Made by a program: the position numbers and the translations under genes. A stretch of 64,000 bases of DNA from contig NZ_NESD01000001.1 of the NCBI RefSeq assembly GCF_003063545.1, forward strand, positions 1,239,859 to 1,303,858, in the 5' to 3' direction. This DNA comes from Limnohabitans sp. Jir61 (GTDB lineage Bacteria; Pseudomonadota; Gammaproteobacteria; Burkholderiales; Burkholderiaceae_C). Each line of letters starts with the position of its first letter. Position 1 is the first letter of the stretch. Below are positions 27,533-35,680 of this stretch, one piece after another. The notes under the pieces were generated by a model. It was not told the DNA's origin, ran no database searches, and was given only the letters and a program-made list of their open reading frames with translations.

Positions 27533-28309
27533 ATGAAACATCACCTCCATGGCGCGATCAGCAGTCTAAGAAGACTGGCATTGGCTGTCAGTGTCTGCAC
27601 GATTGGTGCAGCTTTTGCGCAAAACCCCGCCGATCAAAAGACGTCATTTGGTACGGGCTTTGCAGTCTCAGAAAGTCATATCTTGACGGCCTATCACACA
27701 GTCAGCGGCAAAGATGCCTTGTGGGTGGGACCTATAGAGGGCAAGTGGGCAAAAGCACAATTGATTAAGAGCTCGACGGAGCTCGATTTAGCACTTTTAT
27801 CGGCTGAAATTCACGCCAAGCCTGTCTCAATCGCGAATTGGGACGATGTACCTATTGGAGTCGAGGCGTTTGTCATCGGCTACCCCCAACCCACCATTCA
27901 AGGCCTGAGTAAGAAGATCACGCAAGGCATTGTCAACGGCACAAGAAGCGACAAAGAAAGCAGCCCGTGGTCCAAGCTATTTCAGCTCAGTGCAGAGGTC
28001 AACAAAGGCAACTCAGGCGGCCCCGTTGTCGCAGCTGACGGCAGCGTGATTGGGATGGTGCTCAAGAAAGTGGATGCTCTGAGCTTTGCAGAGAAGTCCC
28101 ATGACCTCACCGTTAACGTGAACTACGGGCTTAAATCGAAGTTTTTAATCGATTTTTTAAGCAATACAGCTGCGCAAGTTCAGGCAAGGCCACTGGCATT
28201 GAAAACGGTTTTAAGGCCCTACCAAGTATTTGCTCAAAGCGAGGGTTCTGTATACGCTGTCATTGGCCGAAGCTCTAAAGATGAGGGCTTGAACGCGCAT
28301 AAGCCCTAA
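27533..28309 (+). CDS. Secreted trypsin-like serine protease (S1C-like)
   Basis: A Do/HtrA-type protease domain without a PDZ domain. From the ATG at 27533 it has 258 residues; another ATG at 27512 adds seven, and the frame is open further upstream but AT-rich and unlikely to be coding. A signal peptide (LRRLALAVSVCTIGAAFA/Q) exports it. The triad is visible: His in ILTAYHTV, Asp in STELDLALL, Ser in NKGNSGGPVV. After about residue 215 the tail has no known domain. It could be a periplasmic quality-control or processing enzyme. It is a single gene; the region 27331-27532 before it is very AT-rich and must hold the promoter, which I cannot place. Confidence 0.8.
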   Translation: MKHHLHGAISSLRRLALAVSVCTIGAAFAQNPADQKTSFGTGFAVSESHILTAYHTVSGKDALWVGPIEGKWAKAQLIKSSTELDLALLSAEIHAKPVSIANWDDVPIGVEAFVIGYPQPTIQGLSKKITQGIVNGTRSDKESSPWSKLFQLSAEVNKGNSGGPVVAADGSVIGMVLKKVDALSFAEKSHDLTVNVNYGLKSKFLIDFLSNTAAQVQARPLALKTVLRPYQVFAQSEGSVYAVIGRSSKDEGLNAHKP

Positions 28310-28336
28310 ACCTCTAAATAAGCGTGAGCGCTAAGC

Positions 28337-29875
28337 CTAACTGCAATAGGGTGCGCAGTGACGCTCACAAAAGAGCTCGCCTACACGCGCATCCACCTTG
28401 AGCCCCAGTGCAAGGGCCTCCCTGGCAGTCAGACCACTGCTGTAGGGAAAGGTGTCGGCCATGCGTTCAAACTGCCCCAGTTCAAGTAATGCCTCTTGGT
28501 GTGAGCTTGGCGTGATGAACTCTACTTTGTGGCCAGCAAGTGCGGCCTCAATACGCGCACGTGTGCGGGCATAGCGAAACTGATGATGAATGAATACCTT
28601 GGGGCCGGGCTTATTTGCTAGCTCAGCAAGAAACGCTCTAGAGAGCTTGGCGGGGTTTGAAAACACCACTTGCTCTTTGCGACGCACCCGAGGCAGCTGC
28701 TCAAGCTTAGGGAAATATGCTGGCTTGGTGTAGGTCGCGTACCCTTGATCAATATTGATGAGGGGCTCTGTGTACAGGTGCTGAAGCTCCAGTGGTGACT
28801 GCCAAGGGTCACCAATCCAGCCGTCAAAGACCTCTAGCCCAGTGGTCACACTCTGGCCCCCTACCCACTTAAACATTTGACCTGCAGGTTTTGTAGAGAG
28901 TGCTTTTAGGCCCACCGTGTCCATCCATCCGCCCAAGTCATACAGCACGTCGATGTTGGCGTCGTGAATGGCTTTGGCAAGCTGCCTTGCAGGCATCTCT
29001 TGCACGTCATGCCACTCACTGGCCAAAGCTCTGAACTCCTGAGTAGCCCAGTCATTTTTGTGACCTCTGTTAAAGATCACAATCTCTGAGCCCTTGGCCA
29101 CGTGACGCCAGCCGTGAATGGTCATGAAGTACACGGGAGACGCATTAAAAAGGGGCGAGATCAAAGCGACTCTGGGCCTTGTCTTGCCCTCAAGCACACC
29201 TGCTCGCATCAGTTTGTCGGGATAGCGAACTTGCGGCAGACGCATGTGCTTGGCCGAGAAAGCCTTGATGTGGTTGTTGAGGGTGAGCGTATCCATATCA
29301 CGGTCGTACAGGCTCGCCATCAAAATAGTTAGCGTCGCGTCAGCTGCATGCGTTGGGTCTTTGAGCAAGGGGCTCACGTAGGCCATGCCCTTCAAAGGCT
29401 CGCCAAAGATGTTCATGGCCAAGTCTGCCTTGGCGATCAAGGCCTCGCCCTGCCCTTTAGATATTTGTAGCACGCGGTCAAAACACTGGTCAGCGCGCTC
29501 TGGCTCACCCAAGCCCTTGAGCGCGTTACCCATCACCATGCTTGACTGCCAAAGCGTGGGTGAGAGTTGAAGCGCCCTTTGCGCAGAGATAAGTGCACTT
29601 TGATGGTGACCTAGTGCGTGACAGGCCAAGGCATGGTTGTGGTGCGCGCCTGGTGAGGTTGGATTGATCCTTGCAGCTTGACCAAAAAGCTCCATTGCAG
29701 CTGGCCAGTTTGAGCTTTGCAGTGCTTCTTGTGCTTTGATGAGCAACAGATTGGCGTTATCTGTAGGCAAAGACGAGGCAACAGGCTGGCTTGGAGAAGG
29801 TCCAAGTGGCAAGGATGGCGAAGATGGCGATGATGGCAAGGTTGGCATTAATGACTTGAATGGCAGTGATTGCAT
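28337..29875 (-). CDS. TPR protein with SPINDLY/OGT-like (GT41) glycosyltransferase domain
   Basis: A 512-residue protein. A Pro/Ser-rich start (about 10-40) is followed by TPR units (about 42-145, for example NWPAAMELFGQAARINPTSPGAHHNHALACHALG). The C-terminal GT-B-type domain (about 210-512) has the SPINDLY-like RPRVALISPLF and YDLGGWMDTVGLKALSTKPAGQMFKWVGG segments, where bacterial relatives read DLxGHT..R. This changed motif (GGWMD) suggests altered donor binding. The C-terminus ends in ERHCAPYCS. Relatives put a sugar on Ser/Thr of proteins. It shares one base with the preceding gene and forms a three-gene unit; flagellin or surface-protein glycosylation is the best guess. Confidence 0.8.
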   Translation of the reverse strand: MQSLPFKSLMPTLPSSPSSPSLPLGPSPSQPVASSLPTDNANLLLIKAQEALQSSNWPAAMELFGQAARINPTSPGAHHNHALACHALGHHQSALISAQRALQLSPTLWQSSMVMGNALKGLGEPERADQCFDRVLQISKGQGEALIAKADLAMNIFGEPLKGMAYVSPLLKDPTHAADATLTILMASLYDRDMDTLTLNNHIKAFSAKHMRLPQVRYPDKLMRAGVLEGKTRPRVALISPLFNASPVYFMTIHGWRHVAKGSEIVIFNRGHKNDWATQEFRALASEWHDVQEMPARQLAKAIHDANIDVLYDLGGWMDTVGLKALSTKPAGQMFKWVGGQSVTTGLEVFDGWIGDPWQSPLELQHLYTEPLINIDQGYATYTKPAYFPKLEQLPRVRRKEQVVFSNPAKLSRAFLAELANKPGPKVFIHHQFRYARTRARIEAALAGHKVEFITPSSHQEALLELGQFERMADTFPYSSGLTAREALALGLKVDARVGELFCERHCAPYCS

Positions 29876-30417
29876 CAGTGCAAGAGCTTTGTCCCGCCTG
29901 GCGTGCCTGGCTCAATCTGCACAGGCTCTGGGGCGTTTTCAATCACAGCGCCACTATTGGGTTGGATTTGCCAGCGCGCATTTTCTGAAATTTTCTCAAG
30001 CAAGATCCTCAGCTTTGAGACCATGTCATCGTTGAGTTTTAAGCTCAAAACGCGACCCGCACTCACCTCCATGTGCAACACAACCGATTGTTCCTGCACC
30101 TCCATCTTGAGCCCCTTGACCAGCAATGGCTCGGCACCAAGGGGCAGCCTTTGCGCTGGCTGAAACTCTGTGAACTGCGTGCTTTGCTTGGCGGTTTGTT
30201 GCTTGAACTCTGCAACGGCTTGGGCCTGCTGGGGTAGCAAATTCACCTCGACTTGGGCCACCTTAACAACAGCCGCTTTCTCGCCCATCGCCAATATCTC
30301 AGAGACACGAAAGCGGGTGAGCCACAGCCGATACTCCTCACCCGACAGCGTCGTTAACCTAAAGAGGACCCTGTCCTCTTCAGATACGTAGGTGGCATTG
30401 AATTGACGAATACTCAT
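29875..30417 (-). CDS. Conserved-looking hypothetical protein
   Basis: A 180-residue soluble protein without signal peptide. The first 45 residues (QFNATYVSEEDRVLFRLTTLSGEEYRLWLTRFRV) predict a beta-sandwich-like fold. A Gln/Ala-rich helix (about 60-80) follows, then a second beta part (residues 95-135, KMEVQEQSVVLHMEVSAG). The C-terminus is Pro-rich. No family recognised. It lies 10 bp after the glycosyltransferase-like gene and touches the TPR/GT41 gene, so it is probably an accessory or target-presenting protein of that pair; this is inference from position only. Confidence 0.65.
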   Translation of the reverse strand: MSIRQFNATYVSEEDRVLFRLTTLSGEEYRLWLTRFRVSEILAMGEKAAVVKVAQVEVNLLPQQAQAVAEFKQQTAKQSTQFTEFQPAQRLPLGAEPLLVKGLKMEVQEQSVVLHMEVSAGRVLSLKLNDDMVSKLRILLEKISENARWQIQPNSGAVIENAPEPVQIEPGTPGGTKLLH

Positions 30418-30427
30418 GCTGGAGCGT

Positions 30428-31069
30428 TCAAGAAAAAAGGCCTCTGAGCTCAGGGCTCATCACGCGTCCACCAAAGCCTTGCGTGGCTCTGGTCTTAAAA
30501 AGGCTCTTGTCCTGAGCGTTGGTTGAGGGGCTGGTGTCTTTATCCCAGTCAACTTCTATCGCCACAGAGTTAGGCTCATAGGCGTATTGACGTTGCTCAC
30601 GCGCGATGAGCGTGAGTTCAGTGTCTGCGTAGTGGCTGTTGTAGCCCTCAAAAAAGAAACTGCCGCCGTAGACTTCTTTCACCCAGTCACGACGCGCCAA
30701 GCCAAAGGACGCAAGCTGGCCCTGCCACTTTCCGTCGTTAAAGCCCAAAAGTCCTGCGCTTTTGATATCGAGCGCCCCAACCCCAAGCGAGAGCCAATTT
30801 CGGCCGACAAACACATCTTGGGCAAGGTAGGCATAGAAGGTGCTGCTGGAGTTTTGGAAAACTTGGTTGTGAATTTTGACGAGCCCCATGCGAGCGGTGT
30901 CTAACACCAACAAAACCAGCCCCTCGGCATTGGCACGCGAAGCCGCCAAAGTTGCGGCCCGTTTACCCATCTCTAGGTCGATGACGGGCAGCACAACCAA
31001 AGTCCCAACAACGTTGAGCTCGGAGGCGTAAGCGCCAATCTGCGTGGACTCAATCAGTGCTGTTTTCAT
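30428..31069 (-). CDS. GT-A-like (family 2 related) glycosyltransferase, putative
   Basis: A 213-residue protein. Features of a nucleotide-sugar transferase can be seen: FYAYLAQDVFVGRNWL (a DxD-like place followed by W, about 78-93), GLARRDWVKEVYGGSFFFEGYNSHYADTELTLIAREQ (about 123-160; the xxxE/D-T-E-L segment typical of the catalytic base region in GT2). The N-terminal Rossmann-like part is short and lacks the usual VSVVIPxYN start, so the fold is inferred. It is the first gene of the unit with the hypothetical gene and the GT41 gene. It would act in the cytoplasm on the same acceptor. Confidence 0.5.
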   Translation of the reverse strand: MKTALIESTQIGAYASELNVVGTLVVLPVIDLEMGKRAATLAASRANAEGLVLLVLDTARMGLVKIHNQVFQNSSSTFYAYLAQDVFVGRNWLSLGVGALDIKSAGLLGFNDGKWQGQLASFGLARRDWVKEVYGGSFFFEGYNSHYADTELTLIAREQRQYAYEPNSVAIEVDWDKDTSPSTNAQDKSLFKTRATQGFGGRVMSPELRGLFS

Positions 31070-31160
31070 GGGTTAAGCGGCTTCATGAAGGTCATTCTAG
31101 CTAGCGCAATAGCAACTTTGATCAATTTGAAAGTTCAGCCAAGCGGCGCTTGTTGCAAGA

Positions 31161-31201
31161 AGAGACCTTGGCAGAGATGAAACATCATTGCCAGGGTCTC
31201 T
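31161..31201 (-). terminator. Long hairpin after the GPRT-motif gene
   Basis: AGAGACCTTGGCA (31161-31173) pairs with TGCCAGGGTCTCT (31189-31201), a 13-bp stem with one G-T pair. On the minus strand it lies 13 bp after the stop at 31214 and is followed by TCTT. It marks the left end of the phage-like island. Confidence 0.55.
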
Positions 31202-31213
31202 GGTCAACACCTT

Positions 31214-32107
31214 TTAGCTCTTTGCACCTCCTGTACCTTTTGCAGTGGAAACACTGGCCGCCTCATGATTTCCTAAAGTTTTAGGCTGGCTGGGATTAAG
31301 TGGGCTGCTGAGCTCGACAAGCACGGACTGCTCTCTTCGCATCGTGTGAGCCATCTGGGTAAGCTCAAGTCGTTTTCTGTGCTGAGAGTTCTCGACCTTT
31401 GCCCAGTCTGCGCGGCACAAGACTTCCATCTCGAACTTCGCACGCAGTCCTCGCAAAATGGCCTCGAAACGATCACGACTAACACCCCAACGGATTTCAT
31501 ATTTGCTGACCTCCTTGTGGTGATCAATAAAGGCCTGCAGGTTAGCCTCTGGCGTAGATTTACCAAAACGTGCCAGCAACTTCTCGCCAAGGGTTTGGTT
31601 TGGGTTGATGGCGTTTGGCCCCATGACAACTTTCCACAAATGCGGATACAACGTTCGCGCCTGAAGCACTGCCTGAAGTGAGTGTTTGGACTTCAATGCA
31701 TGTGCTTCGCTTACCGCGGCACAAAGAATGACCGCCTGCGCCTTACGCCCATCGTCACTTCCAAAGTACCAATCTGGTAACTTGTCGAACTCCAGAGCGA
31801 AGAAACCCGCTTGCTTGCCAAATTCACGCCTCGTATCTTGCGTGTACATATGTGACTCAATCATCGCCACCTGCGCTTGTTGAAGCCGCGTTGTCTTGAG
31901 TTCGCAATAGACAAAATCGCGGGCCATGAGTTCACCTTGAGTTCCCTCAAGTCCCCACTGCTCAACCAGCGACGCTCTCAATGCCTCAAGCTCATCCGGA
32001 TCTTCGCCCTCGAGCAAGCTGTTGGAATAAAGGCCGACCTTGATTGCGTTTCGGCTCGATACGTTTTTCCCCTGCTGGGTGCGGGGACCACCATTTGGAT
32101 TAGTCAT
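31214..32107 (-). CDS. Mobile-element-associated protein with N-terminal GPRTxxGK motif
   Basis: A 297-residue protein, not recognised as an enzyme. The N-terminal motif at residues 7-27 (GPRTQQGK..SSRNAIKVGLYS) is one found at the start of many short proteins of phages and integrated elements, usually as GPRTPEGKxxSxxNAxKHGL. The body (about 40-270) is helical and charged, with Trp-rich spots (LPDWYFGSDDG). The tail is Gly/Lys-rich. It is the outermost gene of the island with the XRE repressor, YqaJ and Bet genes, and is separated from them by the structured gene-free region. Function unknown. Confidence 0.65.
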   Translation of the reverse strand: MTNPNGGPRTQQGKNVSSRNAIKVGLYSNSLLEGEDPDELEALRASLVEQWGLEGTQGELMARDFVYCELKTTRLQQAQVAMIESHMYTQDTRREFGKQAGFFALEFDKLPDWYFGSDDGRKAQAVILCAAVSEAHALKSKHSLQAVLQARTLYPHLWKVVMGPNAINPNQTLGEKLLARFGKSTPEANLQAFIDHHKEVSKYEIRWGVSRDRFEAILRGLRAKFEMEVLCRADWAKVENSQHRKRLELTQMAHTMRREQSVLVELSSPLNPSQPKTLGNHEAASVSTAKGTGGAKS

Positions 32108-32158
32108 TTATAGACTCCTTATGACGATCAAAACACGCAGTACAAAACTGCGACGTAA

Positions 32159-32497
32159 CCTCGTCGAGGGAGTCATGGCGTGAAAGTGCAACAAATCTGC
32201 GCAACGCCAAACCCCCTCGTCGAGGGTGAGTTGCCCTAAGGCAACTCGGCTTTGGTTGTGGTGGGGTCAACCGACGCAGACTGTTTTGTTTGTCAGGAAG
32301 CTGAATCCTGAACCAGTGGCTCTATGCTGGTTTTTATGCAAACGCGTTTCCCACCAAGGAAATCACAAACTGTCGGTTTGCATAATGAGCAAGGCGGAGC
32401 CGATGCACTTGCTCAATGGGGCTAATTTTATTTGGTTAAAAAAATTTGTCAAATAGGTTGGATTTGTGCCCACCCAAGGCCTACAGCCTTGCTTTTT
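32159..32497 (+). ncRNA. Candidate structured RNA in a 399-bp gene-free region
   Basis: The region 32108-32506 has no convincing gene but many inverted repeats. CCTCGTCGAGGG occurs twice (32159-32170, 32215-32226) around a two-step stem GGCGT/ACGCC plus GTGCA/TGCGC (32177-32208). Then GAGTTGCC-CTAA-GGCAACTC (32228-32247), TTGGTTG/CAACCGA (32252-32274), AACCAG/CTGGTT with T5 (32311-32335), ATGCAAAC/GTTTGCAT (32336-32383) and GAGCAAG/CTTGCTC (32387-32414). It ends with an intrinsic terminator, CAAGGC-CTACA-GCCTTG plus T5 (32475-32497). Terminators with T-runs read on the plus strand, hence the chosen strand. It matches no RNA family I recognise; transcription is inferred. Confidence 0.45.
32475..32497 (+). 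terminator. Intrinsic terminator of the candidate RNA
   Basis: CAAGGC, loop CTACA, GCCTTG, then C and five T. No plus-strand gene precedes it within the island, which supports a noncoding transcript. Confidence 0.6.
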
Positions 32498-32506
32498 CAG
32501 TGCTAA

Positions 32507-32749
32507 CTAAATACCGCTTGGTCGGAACCTAACCCCTGCCCCGTTTTCTGGCGTCCCAATAAACTCAACTCCAGCTGATTCCAATGTGGTTTTTATTGCG
32601 TGCAGAGTTTTTGCATTACTGGAAGGAACCCCTTCAGTTAGTTCCAAGCGCCTGATAGTAGCCACACCAACGCCAGAACTTGTTGCTAATTGGTCAGCGG
32701 ACCACCTAAGAAGCGCTCTGGCAGCGCGAATTTGACTACTTGATATCAC
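32507..32749 (-). CDS. XRE-type helix-turn-helix repressor
   Basis: An 80-residue regulator from a GTG at 32749. The frame is open upstream to 32908, but that part lies over the operators and the next gene and looks noncoding. The HTH spans about residues 6-38: IRAARALLRWSADQLATSSGVGVATIRRLE. The C-terminal ESAGVEFIGTPENGAGVRF is typical for this short XRE subgroup, where it precedes the protein's end. It is divergent from the YqaJ-Bet genes, and the region between them is full of TGATAT half-sites, so it probably represses both itself and the recombination genes. Confidence 0.8.
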   Translation of the reverse strand: MISSSQIRAARALLRWSADQLATSSGVGVATIRRLELTEGVPSSNAKTLHAIKTTLESAGVEFIGTPENGAGVRFRPSGI

Positions 32750-32809
32750 TTTAATATCATTTGTGATATGATTAATATCATCATGGAGTTTATACAAGCT
32801 GATGATATC
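32741..32809. promoter_or_regulatory. Cluster of TGATAT operator half-sites
   Basis: TGATATCA (32741-32748), the palindrome ATATCA-TTTG-TGATAT (32754-32769), TGATAT-GATTA-ATATCA (32764-32780) and GATGATATC (32801-32809) lie between the XRE gene and yqaJ. The overlapping symmetrical sites imply cooperative binding by the XRE dimer, covering both divergent promoters. The repeats are seen; the binding is inferred. Confidence 0.7.
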
Positions 32810-32837
32810 TCCCAACTCAACAAAACAGGAGTAACGA

Positions 32838-33785
32838 ATGACAAATGATGTGAAAACAACCAGACACCAAGGAATAGGCGGATCTGATGTAGCAGCCCTA
32901 CTTGGCATGAGCCCCTACAAGACTCCACTGGAGCTCTGGGCAGAAAAGGTCGGACATCCGGGAGTGGCAGAAAAAGACGAACTGCACCTGAGGTTTGGAA
33001 AGTATCTAGAGCCATTCGTTGTTGAGGAATTTGAAAAACAAACTGGGTTTAAAGCAGTCGAGCACAGCGATGCTGTCTTTCACGCAGAACACCACTTCAT
33101 GTATGGGCACATTGATCGCTTTGTTGTCAATGAAGCATGGGAGCCAGCTGTTGTGGAAGGCTCCGTCGTAGCTAAGAGCCTACTCGAGTGCAAAACAGCC
33201 TCTGCTTACAGCAAGGATGAATGGGGTCCTGCTGGAACTGACCAAGTCCCAAGAGCGTATCTGCTGCAGTGCATCTGGTACATGGCCATCACAGGCTGTT
33301 CAACAGCTCACATCGCAGTGTTGATTGGCAACGCTGACTTTAGGACCTATCAAATCAATCGTGACGAAAAACTTGAAGCATTGGTCATCGAACAAGCAAA
33401 ACGTTTTTGGTATGAGCACGTCATCGCTGGTGTGCCACCCAAGCCAAAGAATGTTGACGACGTAAAGATGCTCTATCCCGCAGAAAAACCAGATCACAGC
33501 GTTGAAGCTACACCAGACCTGCTTGCGTCATTGAATCAATTGCGCCAAACACAAGAGGAATCAAAACTTCTAGACGCAAAAACAGAAACTATCAAGACGC
33601 AGATCATGAACGCAATGGCAGACGCAGAGAAGCTCACATTCAATGGACAACTTCTAGCCACATGGAAGTCTGCGAAACCGACAAATCGAATCGACACCAA
33701 CGTGCTGAAAAAGCAATTTCCAGACATTGCCTCTCAGTGCATGGTCACAGCCCCAGCCCAACGTCGTTTTTTGATGAAAGACTAA
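32838..33785 (+). CDS. YqaJ-type phage exonuclease
   Basis: A 315-residue member of the lambda-exonuclease-like PD-(D/E)xK group (YqaJ). Motifs in order: QGIGGSDVAALLGMSPYKTPLELW (residues 11-34), LRFGKYLEPFVVEEFEKQTG (the catalytic Glu helix), GHIDRFV (Asp near 93) and LLECKTAS (E-x-K near 114-116). A helical C-terminus follows (about 230-315). It degrades one strand of double-strand ends from 5' and loads the annealase encoded 4 bp downstream. The ATG at 32838 has AGGAG upstream. No other phage structural or replication genes lie nearby. Confidence 0.92.
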   Translation: MTNDVKTTRHQGIGGSDVAALLGMSPYKTPLELWAEKVGHPGVAEKDELHLRFGKYLEPFVVEEFEKQTGFKAVEHSDAVFHAEHHFMYGHIDRFVVNEAWEPAVVEGSVVAKSLLECKTASAYSKDEWGPAGTDQVPRAYLLQCIWYMAITGCSTAHIAVLIGNADFRTYQINRDEKLEALVIEQAKRFWYEHVIAGVPPKPKNVDDVKMLYPAEKPDHSVEATPDLLASLNQLRQTQEESKLLDAKTETIKTQIMNAMADAEKLTFNGQLLATWKSAKPTNRIDTNVLKKQFPDIASQCMVTAPAQRRFLMKD

Positions 33786-33789
33786 TTAA

Positions 33790-34500
33790 ATGAAAACACC
33801 AAATAAATCCGTTTCATCTAGCAGCAGACGTAAAAGCACTGCGGCACTGAACCAACAGCTGGGAATACCTCTCGGTACTGTTGAAATAGTTAGCTGCGCA
33901 ATACGTGAATCAGGCCTGACATACGACGCATACGTGCGAACTATTACAGCCTCTGCTTTAAGTGACTTAGAGGTGTGGTCTCAGTCAGATTTAGAAAGAT
34001 TGTTGTTGGAGGCACAAACACACAGACTCAACCCGCTCAATAGAGAAATTTTTATGCTCAGCAATGCAGCTGGTAGCCCGCCCTTGATTGCAGTTGGCGT
34101 AGACGGGTGGGCAAAAATCATGAATGCACACCCCCAGTTCGCAGGCATGATGTTTTGTGAATCTCCCGAGCAAAGTAATGGAATTCCACTTTGGATTGAA
34201 TGCGAGATTCATCGCCATGACAGAGTGGTGCCCTTAAAGGTACGTGAGTACTTTGAAGAATCACGAAGCGAGCACCTCGCATGGATAACTCACCCGAGGC
34301 GCATGCTCAGACACAAATGCATGGTTCAGTGTGCACGTCTAGCTTTTGGACTGTCTGGGATATGTGACTCAGACGAAGCGCTGCGAATCAAAGAGTCTAA
34401 AAGAACAAGCAACTCAACACTTCATAAGGCGCGACACGTCACGCCCAAGGGCATTGCCGCGCTTGCTCAAAGCCTTGAGGGGGTTAGCCAATCACCTTAG
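33790..34500 (+). CDS. Bet/RecT-type single-strand annealing protein
   Basis: A 236-residue phage recombinase. Family blocks are visible: LLLEAQTHRLNPLNREIFML (about 74-93), PLIAVGVDGWAKIMNAHPQFAGM (about 98-120), CEIHRHDRVVPLKVREYFEE (about 138-157) and WITHPRRMLRHKCMVQCARLAFGLSGICDSDEA (about 165-197). It anneals single strands left by the YqaJ exonuclease. It starts 4 bp after yqaJ, so the two form one operon under the XRE repressor. Its 3' end overlaps the convergent DUF1501 gene by 17 bp, showing that the island is tightly fitted to the host genes. Confidence 0.9.
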   Translation: MKTPNKSVSSSSRRKSTAALNQQLGIPLGTVEIVSCAIRESGLTYDAYVRTITASALSDLEVWSQSDLERLLLEAQTHRLNPLNREIFMLSNAAGSPPLIAVGVDGWAKIMNAHPQFAGMMFCESPEQSNGIPLWIECEIHRHDRVVPLKVREYFEESRSEHLAWITHPRRMLRHKCMVQCARLAFGLSGICDSDEALRIKESKRTSNSTLHKARHVTPKGIAALAQSLEGVSQSP

Positions 34501-35671
34501 ATGCAACGCCAGACAAAATGCTCTTAACGTCGGTGGTCGACTTCAGATCAAGGCCCTGATCCAGCTCAGGTATGGATAGCCCAGGCCAGCGGGTATTTGG
34601 CAAAAGCTTGCGAGCTCTTGTGTCAAATGCCCAAAGCGCAGAACCATGGCCATGGTCTGTTCCATTGCTTGCGTTGGCCTTGACTCTACGACCAAACTCG
34701 CTCACCACCAAGAAAGTGGCGTTATGTCCACTTGCACTAATGTCATCAAACAAAGCTCGCAAGTTTGTGGACCACTGCCTGATTAGGTTATTGATTCGAC
34801 CGCTCTGATTCTCATGCGTGTCCCAACCTCCAAAGTCAAGGCATGCGACTTGCAAGCCTAGATCCATTTTTATGAGCTGCGCAACAGTCTGTGTGGCGTT
34901 TAACCATTCGCCATTTTCATTGTTGTATTTGACGGATGGCGGCGGTGAATAGGCTTGAACACGTCCATCCACCCGAGCAAGCTTTGACTCGATGGTTCCT
35001 AGCTGACCCAACACGCTTTGCCCAACCTGAAGTAGCTCATCATTACCCTCACCACTTGCACCGTACATGGCCTCAAGAACTCTGCGCCCTTGATCGTCCC
35101 ACGGCAGAGATACTGACTGCCTGAGCTCTCCCGCAAGATTGAGTGAGTTACGAACACCCGCGAGTGCCCTCACCTGCCCACTACTTGTACCGATAGCGCC
35201 AAGTTTGAGCTCTTTTGGAACAAAAGAAGAAAGCCATCCGGGCGCCGCACTCAAAGCCCTTGATGCGGCAGACTCCAAGATTTCTTGCGCCTCAAAGTGC
35301 GACCTCGTTGCATTAAGAAGACCACAAGCATGAAGCACTTGACCTCTTGAGCTTTGAAATAGATCCAACAACGGGGCACAAGCGGGATGCAAACGCCAGT
35401 CTGCATCACTTAACGGGCTTGGTAGCTTTAATCCAGACTTGTCACCTTCGCCCAAAACCCTCAACTCTGGAGGTCTTGCTTGGACATAGTTTTTATCATC
35501 GACAGGTGCAACCATATTCAGGCTGTCTGCACCCCCTCTTAAGAAAATAACTACCAAAGTGCTGCTGCTTGAGCGGTTTACTGCAAAGCTCAAATTGGTC
35601 AGGGCGCTGCCTGCCAAAGGGGCAAATGAAAGCGCTTGCAGTATTTCACGTCGACGAATGGTCATGATCAA
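34484..35671 (-). CDS. DUF1501 family exported protein
   Basis: A 395-residue protein with a Tat-like N-terminus (TIRRREILQALSFAPLAGSALTN; twin Arg and hydrophobic stretch). The alkaline-phosphatase/sulfatase-like fold of DUF1501 is suggested by TLVVIFLRGGADSLNMVAPVDD, ACLDFGGWDTHENQSGRIN and FLVVSEFGRRVKANASNGTDHGHGSALWAF (metal-binding Asp/His residues). The substrate is unknown for the family. It is paired with the DUF1800 gene, 9 bp before it, as in many Proteobacteria, and both are probably exported together. A second ATG two codons in (MTIRRRE) could be the true start. Confidence 0.88.
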   Translation of the reverse strand: MIMTIRRREILQALSFAPLAGSALTNLSFAVNRSSSSTLVVIFLRGGADSLNMVAPVDDKNYVQARPPELRVLGEGDKSGLKLPSPLSDADWRLHPACAPLLDLFQSSRGQVLHACGLLNATRSHFEAQEILESAASRALSAAPGWLSSFVPKELKLGAIGTSSGQVRALAGVRNSLNLAGELRQSVSLPWDDQGRRVLEAMYGASGEGNDELLQVGQSVLGQLGTIESKLARVDGRVQAYSPPPSVKYNNENGEWLNATQTVAQLIKMDLGLQVACLDFGGWDTHENQSGRINNLIRQWSTNLRALFDDISASGHNATFLVVSEFGRRVKANASNGTDHGHGSALWAFDTRARKLLPNTRWPGLSIPELDQGLDLKSTTDVKSILSGVASKVIG

Positions 35672-35680
35672 TCCCTTTGA

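Noticed and set aside
32226..32456. 76-codon plus-strand frame in the gene-free island region
   Set aside because: Trp/Cys-rich without family features and broken by the inverted repeats; the region reads better as structured RNA.
32750..32908. Extension of the XRE protein upstream of GTG 32749
   Set aside because: It would cover the operators and the start of yqaJ and adds hydrophobic residues foreign to the family.
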